From assembly GCA_964526635.1 (NCBI GenBank), contig CAZGLR010000001.1, positions 11,991 through 75,990 of the forward strand: a stretch of DNA of 64,000 nucleotides, given 5' to 3'. The position numbers and the translations under genes are program-made. Source of the DNA: CAZGLR01 sp964526635. GTDB taxonomy: Bacteria > Zixibacteria > MSB-5A5 > GN15 > JAAZOE01. Below, piece by piece: positions 28,337-36,939 of this stretch. The number at the start of each line of letters is the position of its first letter. Positions within the stretch are counted from its first letter, which is position 1. The notes below the pieces were generated by a model, which saw only the letters and a program-made list of their open reading frames with translations, had not been told where the DNA came from and did not search any database.

Positions 28337-29518
28337 TTAACCGGCGAGAATCTTGTCGGCCAGTTCTCTGGCCGATGCCTGAATCCGCTGTGTGTCATCA
28401 TCGGTCGGGCGACCCTGGACTTCGACGGTCGTCACCGGTTCAATGCCGGCTTCCTCGAAGAACTCAAGGCCCTTCCGCACCGCTCCTTTGCCCCAGCCAT
28501 ACGATCCGATAATTGCCCCGAGGGTCACCGGCGGCTTTTCCATCGTGATCACTGTCGCCGCCTGCGCCACCAGCGGATGCAGATTCCCCAGAACGGTTGG
28601 TGAGGCAATGACCAGAGCGCGGGCGTCAACCAGATGCCCGGCCAGTTCTCCCATATCAGTTTGGGACAGATCAAGGACGCGAACGTCGATACCCTGCTCA
28701 TGGAGCGGCTCGACAAACATGTGGACCATGCGTTCGGTCATCCGGTACATACTGACATAAAGCACGACCGCCTTGTTTTTGGTTTTACCCTGCGTCCAGT
28801 CCTGGTAGTGCCGAATGATCGTGGCCGGATCTTTATAGACCGGGCCGTGGGAGGGCGCGATCATCGCGATATCCAGTTCGGCGACTTTGTCCATAGCCTG
28901 CCGGGCGGGTTTGGCCAATGGCATCATTATCTCGGCATAGTATTTCTTGGCCCAGGTTATGACATCCTCGGCCTGATCATCGAACAGTCCGGTCGTGTTA
29001 TGGGCGGCGAAGAAATCGCAGGAAAAGAGAAGTTTGTTTTCTTCCAGATACGTCATCATCGTTTCCGGCCAGTGAATAAACGGCTGCGGAATAAAGCGCA
29101 GGGTTTTGCCGCCAAGGTCGAGCGTGTCATTGTTATTGACTACTTTGATGCGATCCTCGCCGATGCCGAAATACGCTCCGGCCAGTTCGGCGCCCTTTTT
29201 AGTAGTCAGCAGGGTGGCCGGGTATGTGTCCAGCATTTTTGCAATCAGTCCGGCATGATCGGGCTCGGCATGGTTCATGATGATAAAATCAACCTTGCCG
29301 TCGCTGCATACGCTCGCGACTTTACCGGTATATTCAGTTTCGAAATCGGGATGATTGGTGTCGATCAGGGCGGTTTTGCTTTTGCCCTTGACGACATAAC
29401 CGTTGTAGGTTGTACCCAGCGGGGTGGGGGCGAGGGCGTCAAACACGCGCCGTTTCCAGTCGATACAGCCAACATGGAAGACGCTATCTGAAATCTCCGG
29501 GGTGGAGAAGATATTCAT
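28337..29518 (-). CDS. fprA: Flavodiiron protein (A-type flavoprotein, NO/O2 reductase)
   Basis: 393 aa. N-terminal metallo-beta-lactamase-like domain (about 1-250) with all six expected di-iron ligands: H83, E85 and D87 (with H88) in H-A-E-P-D-H, H149 in H-W-P-E-T, D168 in S-C-D-F-F and H224 in P-S-H-G-P. The flavodoxin domain (about 255-390) begins V-V-L-Y-V-S-M-Y-R-M-T-E and binds FMN. There is no C-terminal rubredoxin or flavin-reductase fusion, so the electron donor is separate. These enzymes reduce O2 to water or NO to N2O in the cytoplasm and protect anaerobes. It converges with the Hdr/fumarate-reductase operon. A perfect 12-base inverted repeat lies about 100 bases upstream. The sequence does not decide between O2 and NO preference. 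Confidence 0.94.
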   Translation of the reverse strand: MNIFSTPEISDSVFHVGCIDWKRRVFDALAPTPLGTTYNGYVVKGKSKTALIDTNHPDFETEYTGKVASVCSDGKVDFIIMNHAEPDHAGLIAKMLDTYPATLLTTKKGAELAGAYFGIGEDRIKVVNNNDTLDLGGKTLRFIPQPFIHWPETMMTYLEENKLLFSCDFFAAHNTTGLFDDQAEDVITWAKKYYAEIMMPLAKPARQAMDKVAELDIAMIAPSHGPVYKDPATIIRHYQDWTQGKTKNKAVVLYVSMYRMTERMVHMFVEPLHEQGIDVRVLDLSQTDMGELAGHLVDARALVIASPTVLGNLHPLVAQAATVITMEKPPVTLGAIIGSYGWGKGAVRKGLEFFEEAGIEPVTTVEVQGRPTDDDTQRIQASARELADKILAG

Positions 29519-29615
29519 TGCATGGCCTTTCTTATCGGTTACTTGTTGTTCTTTTCGGGTGCTATTATATGGAATTGGACAGGAAAGTCAATGGAATGAG
29601 GGGAGTCGCCCAAGA

Positions 29616-29645
29616 CAGTGAAACGACGCCTTAGTCGTTTCACTG
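29616..29645. repeat. Perfect 12-base inverted repeat
   Basis: CAGTGAAACGAC and GTCGTTTCACTG around GCCTTA. It lies between the kinase stop at 29737 and the flavodiiron start at 29518. No T-run follows, so it may be an operator or RNA hairpin rather than a terminator. Confidence 0.5.
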
Positions 29646-29736
29646 CTGACAAAACAATGGTAGTATCCGATGCGTTATGTCAATTCCAAATACAACTTGG
29701 ATAGTAAAGTACGCTGTTTCATCTGCCCGGCGCCCT

Positions 29737-32700
29737 CTAACTCCGCAGTCGGTTCAATCGATCACGGGCGTCGGTGAGCATCCAGATACTGCGATCGGGA
29801 TTCGGCCACAGGCGGACCAGTTCTTCATAATGATCGATAGCCTTCTGGATATTACCGAGGCCTTCATATGCAACACCGATGTGATAATAGCATTGCATAT
29901 ATCGCAAGGCCGAGGTCGTGCCCGGATCGTCGCCATGAATAAATTCTGAAATATACCGGACAGCTTTCTCATACTGGCCGAATTCTGAAGCATAAAAGCC
30001 GCTGACCAGTTTATTGAATCTGTTGCTTGATTCGGCGCTCTGTGATAGATTGTAATATGCATCGATTATAGCCGCGGTATCGGATTTGATATAACCCTCG
30101 AACAAGTCTTCGAGGTCCTCAATCAGCGACCACATCTCAGTCGGCATACTGGCCCGAAGTTCATTGAGCGATTCTTCCATCAGCGGCCGGGCTTTGTCCT
30201 CCAATTCGGGATCGATTTGAACCATGACCAGTGGGTAGTTGCTTTTTTGACCGAAGCTTGACCATGGGAAACTCTTGCGGGCATAATAAAGTGAGCTGTC
30301 GTTATCCCTGAGCAACTGATAATTAGAGGCCATGACAATATAACCATGCGCAATGATAGTGCTGTCCTGGGTCTTGAGTCGTTCAACATTACTCTTTTTG
30401 CGCAGGTCAAGTCCCCGAATAATATCGCCGGCCCAGAAGGCCAGGTTGGCCAGATTGTCATAGTATTCATACATGACGTAAGGATCTTCGGGGTATCGAT
30501 CACGGAGTCGTTGCAGTGTTTCGCGGGCTTTGTCAAATTCCCGCCGAAGAATATACAAGCGATGTAAATTATTCAGTGCGTTGCCATCTTCAGGAAACTG
30601 ATCCAGGAATTGATTAAACTGCTGCAGCGCGAGATCATACTGTTTTTTCTGGGTATACATTCTGGCCAGGCTTAGATATGGCGTCGGTGAGTCGGGGTGA
30701 AAGGCCAGCGCTTTTTTTGCATACTCGATCGCGATATCATTCATCTCCAGCGAGGAATACACCTGCACATAATAACTCAGCGGCAGCAGGTATTGCGGGT
30801 CGATCTGCAGGGCGCTGTCGAGCTGGGCGAAGGCGGCGGCGGTATCGTTGGCAAAGACATGAATCATGACACCATAAAGTGCCCTGGTTTCTTTGTCATT
30901 CGGGTAATTGCGCACCAGGGCTTTAATCTTGTCAAATGCTGCATCGAATTTGCGGTCTTGCCAGACATTGGCATAGACATCGAGAATGCTTCGTTCGCGG
31001 ACGGGCAGCTTATGTTCATACTCGCGGGCCCGGGCAATCCAGTTCGCGCCCTTCTGCTGTTTACCATTAAAAATGTGCGTCATCCCGATACGCATATACG
31101 GCAGGGCAAAGGTCGAGTCGATAGCGATAGCTTCTTCAAACGCAATCAGCGCCTCATCCCACCGTTCGACGTAGTAATAATCCATTCCCTCAAGGTATTT
31201 TTTGAATGCCTCAGGCGAAGACGATAACAACGTCGATACACTGGCCTCGGTGCTCATCATATTTTTCATGTTGAGGGACGCTGCGATTTTTTCGGTCAAA
31301 CTGTCAACCAGCACAAAGGGATCGGAACCAACGACCTTTTCTGATGCCACGATTCTTCCACTGGCCAGGTCCTNNNNNNNNNNGTATCTTATCTCCGAGC
31401 TTATAGAAAGCACCGGACAGGGCATATTTGGCACCGAGAAATGACGCCGCCTCAAGGCAGGCATCGTGATTGAATTCTGTTGCCTTGTCCAAGTCACCGT
31501 CATGATCGCTGTTTTTCAGACAATCAGTGACGCGATCCCGGCTGATTATAGTCATCCGGGTCTGGGCCAGATCGGTCTGAAGGATTTCCGGCAGGCCGGT
31601 CCGAAGCCAGTCCAGTTCTCTGTCGCCGGTTTTATTGTCGAATCCCAGAATGGCCAGAGCGTCTTTACCGGGTTCGACAAGGGGAGTAGCTGTAAAACTT
31701 CGACTGCCGGCGGATGATGATTCGCGATTGATAAGCGCGCTGAGAATTAAGGCGGCGCCAATAATGACAGCTGCCCCGATTATGGCCAGTTTGCGGGCAG
31801 TATGTGATTTGCGGCCGGATGCTTTTAACTCATCGGTAATGCCTGAAAACTGGCCGGATGAGGAACTGTCGATCTGACGGCGAAGGCTTCGCAGATCAAC
31901 GACCAGATCGCGAGTATCCTGATAACGGTCCCGGGGGTCTTTTTGCAGGCATTTGTCTATGATGCGTTCGAGTTCGGGGGAAATCTTGTCATTTCTAATG
32001 CGTGGCGGCTCATGCCTCGACTCGAGGATTTTGGCCAGCGTAGACACCTGGGTTTCGCCCTCAAAGGGCGGGACACCGGTAACCAGACGATACAGTAGAA
32101 TTCCAAAACTGAAGATGTCCGAGCGGTTGTCGACTTTATCACCCTGAATCTGCTCCGGTGACATATACGAAACTGTGCCGACGATTTTACCGGCTTTGGT
32201 CAGTTCCTGGGAGATCGTATCAGTGTTTTTGCCGTCGCCATCCATCTGAATCGGATCAACCGGCTTGGCCAGTCCGAAGTCGAGAATTTTCGGCTCGTCG
32301 TTATCATCGATGTGGATATTGTCAGCCTTGATATCGCGATGAACCACATTGATAGCGTGCGCCGCCGCCAGGCCGGAGGCGATTTTCTGCGCGATTCGCA
32401 CGATCGAGGGAATGTCATTTTCGATTTTGCTGATATACGATGACAAGGGTGTCCCCGTGATGTATTCCATCACGATATACCGGATTTCCTGGCCGGCATC
32501 ATTGATGGCGGTGCCCATATCATAAATGGAAGTTACATTGGGATGGGAAATTTTGGCGGCCGTACGGGCCTCACGATAGAATCGTTCCCGACGCTCATCA
32601 TCGTCAAAAACTTCAGTCCGGAGGATTTTGAGGGCAACTTCCCGGCCGAGATTCTGGTCTTCGGCCAGATATACCTCGCCCATGCCGCCGGCGCCGATTC

Positions 32701-32746
32701 GCTTCATTATTTTGAACTGGTCTATTGTCTGTCCCTCTTGAAGCAT
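29737..32746 (-). CDS. Membrane Ser/Thr protein kinase with TPR sensor region, interrupted by an assembly gap
   Basis: Two frames meet at the N-run 31374-31383; the protein sense continues across it (G-D-K-I before, D-L-A-S-G-R after), and a gap of three times n bases would restore one frame, so I treat it as one gene of about 1000 aa. Kinase domain 10-290: glycine loop G-A-G-G-M-G-E-V-Y, K40, H-R-D-I-K near 136, D-F-G at 156. One membrane segment at about 320-340. A TolB/FlgO-like domain (A-I-L-G-F-D-N-K-T-G) follows, then about eight TPR-like helical pairs to the end. Kinase inside and TPRs outside is the expected topology. It starts inside the stop of the phosphatase gene (TGATG), so the two are coupled and probably act on the same targets in opposite senses. 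Confidence 0.85.
31374..31383. other. Assembly gap (10 N)
   Basis: Ten N inside the kinase gene. The flanking frames show the true gap is a multiple of three, so the length given is a placeholder. Confidence 0.99.
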
Positions 32747-34416
32747 CAGGCATTCCTTTTTAGAGCGACCATGGTGATATCATCGGAACGGTCGGCGTCA
32801 CCGGTAAAGTCATCAACGTCTACCATGATATTACGGATCAAATCAGCCGGCGTTTCTCCATGATGTGTAACAAGAAACTTCTCGAATCGTTCGTCTGAAT
32901 ATTCTTCTTCGTCATCGGGACCGGCACCGGCCTCGGTGACACCGTCGGTGAAAACGATAATCAGATCACCGGGATTCAAGTCTGTGCTCTCTTCACTCCA
33001 GGTACTGATATCAAAGGCACCGATCATGGTTCCGGAGGGGTTGAGATGTTCGAGCCCGCCGTTGGCCCTGACCACAAGCGGGGGATTGTGCCCGGCGTTG
33101 ATGAAGGTCAGTTTGTGCGTACGGGGGTCGAGAATACCGACGAAAAGTGTGGCGAATAATTCGGGTGTGCTGTGCTGATACAGCTTGAGCGAGACTTGCT
33201 CGACCATGCCGACCAGATCCAGTTCCTTGAGATCATAGAGAATGCGGAAGGCGGCCAGGATATTCGACATAAGCAATGCCGCCCCCATTCCCTTGCCGCT
33301 GACGTCGGCCACCAAAAACAGCAGGCGATCGTCCTTGAGCTTGTGGACGTCATACAAATCGCCGCCCACGGCAAGACACTGTTCCTGGAAAGCCTCGATA
33401 GAATAACCGTCAATTTTCGGGATATACGCAGGCAACAGGTATTTCTGGATTTTGGAGGCCCGCTGGGATTCGGCCTCGTAAACACGTTTGGCCTGACGTT
33501 CTTCCAGCAGGGCATAGTTGATCAGGCGGGAGCCGATAATGTTGCCGAAGGTGGCGAAGAGACGCAGGAATTCGTCGGTGTACCGATGCATCGGATTAGT
33601 GGTATCGGCATAGAGAATACCAAGTACTTTGCCCTCATCAAACAATGGCACAGCCATGGCCGATTTCATTTCCGACATAATGATCGATTGCTGCTGGGCG
33701 AAGCGAGGATCATCGGCGGCATCGGCAATGAGTATCGAATTTTTGTCCGATAGAATTTTATCGACGATTGTCTGTGAAAGTTCAAATGATCCGGGATCTT
33801 TGCCGCCGGGAAGAAGGGTCGCGGCGGGATAAATATCCTTCTCATTGTCTTCGGTGAATAAAACCGCCAGCCGGTCGGCCGGAATGACCTTGGCCACCAG
33901 TTCCAGCGATCGCTCGAGCATGACCTCCTGGGGGTCGGATAGAACCAGTATCTTGGCCATGTCGAAAAGAGTCGAAAGCAGTTGCGGACGATCACCGAAT
34001 GTTGCCGGCAGCGGCCGCAGGGCTTCATCGACAGAAAGCACAACCGATTTATCGGGGATAGTATCAGAAAGGGCTACCGCGGTCCGTTTAATCTGCGTCT
34101 GTTCCCCGGCGCTCTCGTCCGCCAGTTTAAATTCGGCCTGTCCAAATTGTATATGATCGCCGGCTTTGACCCGGACACGGTCACTGATTCTGGTGCCATT
34201 GACGAAGGTGCCATTGTGGCTGCCAATGTCTTCAAGATAACACTCGGAGTTGTTCTGTTCGACCTCGATACGGGCGTGTTTGCGCGAAACAGTCCGGTCA
34301 TTGATAGCCAGATCGCTTTGGGTATTGTTACCGGTGTTGCGGCCGATGACATAGCTGCCGGGTTCTATATTCCAGGCATAATACCGGCTGCCATCGGCTC
34401 CGATTAGTTTGAGCAT
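32746..34416 (-). CDS. FHA-GAF-SpoIIE protein phosphatase
   Basis: 556 aa; GAGG before the ATG. FHA domain (about 24-95) with G-R-N, S-R-K-H-A and S-H-N-G-T-F-V-N-G, the phosphothreonine-reading residues; GAF-type sensor (about 150-300); short coiled coil near 320 (E-E-R-Q-A-K-R); SpoIIE/PP2C phosphatase (about 355-550) with G-G-D-L-Y-D, D-V-S-G-K-G-M-G-A, N-A-G-H-N-P-P and F-T-D-G-V-T-E, including the metal-binding Asp residues. It removes phosphate from Ser/Thr, in known cases from anti-sigma-factor antagonists. The FHA domain could bind the phosphorylated kinase encoded by the overlapping next gene. Soluble and cytoplasmic. Likely first gene of a two-gene unit. Confidence 0.93.
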   Translation of the reverse strand: MLKLIGADGSRYYAWNIEPGSYVIGRNTGNNTQSDLAINDRTVSRKHARIEVEQNNSECYLEDIGSHNGTFVNGTRISDRVRVKAGDHIQFGQAEFKLADESAGEQTQIKRTAVALSDTIPDKSVVLSVDEALRPLPATFGDRPQLLSTLFDMAKILVLSDPQEVMLERSLELVAKVIPADRLAVLFTEDNEKDIYPAATLLPGGKDPGSFELSQTIVDKILSDKNSILIADAADDPRFAQQQSIIMSEMKSAMAVPLFDEGKVLGILYADTTNPMHRYTDEFLRLFATFGNIIGSRLINYALLEERQAKRVYEAESQRASKIQKYLLPAYIPKIDGYSIEAFQEQCLAVGGDLYDVHKLKDDRLLFLVADVSGKGMGAALLMSNILAAFRILYDLKELDLVGMVEQVSLKLYQHSTPELFATLFVGILDPRTHKLTFINAGHNPPLVVRANGGLEHLNPSGTMIGAFDISTWSEESTDLNPGDLIIVFTDGVTEAGAGPDDEEEYSDERFEKFLVTHHGETPADLIRNIMVDVDDFTGDADRSDDITMVALKRNA

Positions 34417-34541
34417 GAAAATATCCTCGGTCCGTTTGAATTCTCAAGTATAGACAGGACATACAATTGACACAACCAAAATCTCTTCTTTTGTCTATAC
34501 GATTCGGGCCGAGAATATGTTCATTCTGCAACAGGTTGATT

Positions 34542-36785
34542 TCAGGGACAACAAGGTTCCGGACCGCCATTGAATACATAATTGATCAGGTACACAGCGT
34601 CACCGATATTTTGCTGACCGTCGCAATTGGCGTCGGCGGCATCGAGGACACAGGGCTGCGCGCCACCCTTGAAAATCCAGTTGACCAGATAAATCGCGTC
34701 GCCAACATTCACCGTCCCATCACAACTGGGATCGCCACACAAATAATCACGAATTGTAATCGAGCCGGGTTCCACGGCCGGGACAAAAGTCAGATATGGG
34801 GCATCTGCAATCAGCGAGCGACTGGATAGCGTTGTCGTATCAACAATGTTGGTTCCCGGAGTTGTGACCGGATCAAAATGGATATTAAACACCGGACCAT
34901 AACCCGGCGGCAATGATTTTCCTGAAGAGGCAATAAACTCGATTGTCGCCTTCTGGGCACTGGCACTGACCAGAGTTACAGTTCCCAGCCCCTCAGTCCG
35001 GCAGTCGATTGCATCGAGATGGTCATATGCAAGATAAAACGATGGGCTGTGCAGGATAGGAATGACAAAATGAGTCAGGGGATGAGCATTGGTCAGATCA
35101 ACCGTAAGCGTAATCGGCTCACCCGGATTGATTTCGATATCGGGGATTTTTACCGTATCGGCAAGGACTATGATCATCTTGTTCTGACGGCGGGTATGCC
35201 GACGGTCGGGCAAGTCCACTCCCAGGGTAACATCAAAGGCTCCGCCTGACATATACTCATGCTGTGGATCGGTATTTGTCGAAGTGGAACCGTCACCGAA
35301 TTGCCAGACATGACCGGAGCTTCCGGTGGTATTGTCAAAAAAGTCAACTAGGGTGGGAGCAAAGTCGACAGTATAGGTACTGGAAAACTGCACGGCTGGA
35401 TTGAGGGTACAGGGATACACGTAATTGTCGGTATCCCAGTTGGAAATAGCGATATCACAAATATTTGAGTGCTGATAATAAATCGCCATGTGTGAACTCG
35501 GCTCCGTCGCCAGCGACACCCAGCCATCGACCAGGTCAAAGCAGTACTGATCGATCGGCATTGTGATACCATCGACCTGAACCGAATCGAGCTGATGCAG
35601 GGGATGATATTTAGCATAAAATACCTTTTTGCCGCTAACATCGGTAATCGTATCGGCAAACAATTCGACGCCATTGCCATCAACATCAACCCAGGCGATT
35701 TCCTCGACAACGGTGCTTGGATTCGAGGTCCATATCGGGGTTGTGGTCAGCGTCCCGCCGGTATTCTCGTAAATCATCAACTCATTCCACCATTGACCGG
35801 CCGCCAGATCCTGGTCGCCATCGTTGTCATAGTCATACAGCGATACCCCGGAACCATAACCGGTCGTATTCGATTGCCAGTCGGGGGATGTCTGTATCGT
35901 GCCATCGCCGTTGTTGAGATATACCCGGAACCGTCCGGACCCGCCGAGTTGGTTGTTAAATGCGACGACAACATCACGCCAGCCATCACCATTGACATCG
36001 CCCAGGATCAGTGTATTGGCCGGTTCAACGTTCGCTGCTTCCCAGCCGACAGCGCTCTCGATTACACCGTTGTTGTTGTAATGTATTGCCGGTGGGTAAA
36101 AATTGTAACACAACGCCAGGTCAAGATCACCATCGTTATCTATATCTCCCCAGGTGACATCCATAGCCCGGGTCTGCCGTGTCGATTCCCAACCGGGAAT
36201 TCTGTCCAGTGTTCCACTGTTATTAAAGAAAATCTTATCCGGCTGGACAACATCGGTATAGCCCTCGCCAGTGGCAAACGCCAGATCCAGATCGCCGTCA
36301 CCATCGGGATCACCCAGAGCACAGGAAAACGAATAAAACGCATCTTGTGATGTCCAGTCGGGATGATACGTTGGCACAAAGCCCTGATTATAATACATGT
36401 TCATATGTTCCTGCGTCGAAAAGCCGCCGTCGCCTATGAAATTCGACACAGCAAAATCCGGGAAACTGTCGTCATTGATATCGCCTACAGCGCAATGGCC
36501 CGAATAGTCGGCATTAGAAGAAAACCACGATGGCGTCGCGGGGAGAGACCCCTGATTGGAAAGATATATTGTGTTCGGGGCCAGCACGATATCATTACCG
36601 TTGGAAAAGAAGACATCGATGAAGCCGTCGTTATTACAGTCGCGCCAGATCATGCCGGTGGAATAGCGACCCTCATCAGCTGATGTCCACGATGGATCAG
36701 GCAGAATAGCCGGTTGAGCACTGAGCAAGCTGCCACACAGCGAAGCCAGAATTATTGCGAGGCTGCAAAAATGAATCGTACGCAT
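34542..36785 (-). CDS. Secreted FG-GAP/VCBS propeller protein with PKD and dockerin-like tail
   Basis: 747 aa. Signal peptide of about 23 residues (ending LLSA). Six or seven FG-GAP-type repeats (about 25-380), each with a calcium loop such as D-N-D-G-D-L-D-L, D-I-N-D-D-S-F-P-D and D-V-N-G-D-G-W-R-D, predict a beta-propeller like that of integrin alpha chains. A PKD domain (about 460-540) with W-Q-F-G-D-G-S follows, then a cohesin-like beta-sandwich (about 550-675) and the dockerin-like pair ending P-E-P-C-C-P. No enzyme motif is seen. A calcium-dependent surface adhesin or scaffold is the likely role. It has its own leader and precedes no operon partner. Confidence 0.9.
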   Translation of the reverse strand: MRTIHFCSLAIILASLCGSLLSAQPAILPDPSWTSADEGRYSTGMIWRDCNNDGFIDVFFSNGNDIVLAPNTIYLSNQGSLPATPSWFSSNADYSGHCAVGDINDDSFPDFAVSNFIGDGGFSTQEHMNMYYNQGFVPTYHPDWTSQDAFYSFSCALGDPDGDGDLDLAFATGEGYTDVVQPDKIFFNNSGTLDRIPGWESTRQTRAMDVTWGDIDNDGDLDLALCYNFYPPAIHYNNNGVIESAVGWEAANVEPANTLILGDVNGDGWRDVVVAFNNQLGGSGRFRVYLNNGDGTIQTSPDWQSNTTGYGSGVSLYDYDNDGDQDLAAGQWWNELMIYENTGGTLTTTPIWTSNPSTVVEEIAWVDVDGNGVELFADTITDVSGKKVFYAKYHPLHQLDSVQVDGITMPIDQYCFDLVDGWVSLATEPSSHMAIYYQHSNICDIAISNWDTDNYVYPCTLNPAVQFSSTYTVDFAPTLVDFFDNTTGSSGHVWQFGDGSTSTNTDPQHEYMSGGAFDVTLGVDLPDRRHTRRQNKMIIVLADTVKIPDIEINPGEPITLTVDLTNAHPLTHFVIPILHSPSFYLAYDHLDAIDCRTEGLGTVTLVSASAQKATIEFIASSGKSLPPGYGPVFNIHFDPVTTPGTNIVDTTTLSSRSLIADAPYLTFVPAVEPGSITIRDYLCGDPSCDGTVNVGDAIYLVNWIFKGGAQPCVLDAADANCDGQQNIGDAVYLINYVFNGGPEPCCP

Positions 36786-36890
36786 ACTACCCCCACACCG
36801 GTTGATGATAAATGGCGAGATACTTACTGATGGCGGTCACCTTAATATATTATACCTGCTCGATTTTGCCACTCAAAAGGTAGCCATAAA

Positions 36891-36918
36891 AAAACCGGGG
36901 CCGCATGAGCGGCCCCGG
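36891..36918 (-). terminator. Strong terminator behind the TSP3 gene
   Basis: Ten-base arms CCGGGGCCGC and GCGGCCCCGG, loop ATGA; on the minus strand seven T follow at once. It lies 21 bases past the stop at 36940. Confidence 0.92.
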
Positions 36919-36939
36919 ATGCAGAGGTTAAGGTTCAGG

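Noticed and set aside
28634..29491. 285-codon plus-strand open frame
   Set aside because: Antisense shadow of the flavodiiron gene, all of whose metal ligands are on the other strand.
34448..34500. Inverted GTATAGACA/TGTCTATAC around 35 bases
   Set aside because: Nine-base arms with a long spacer can occur by chance in 64 kb; no further support.
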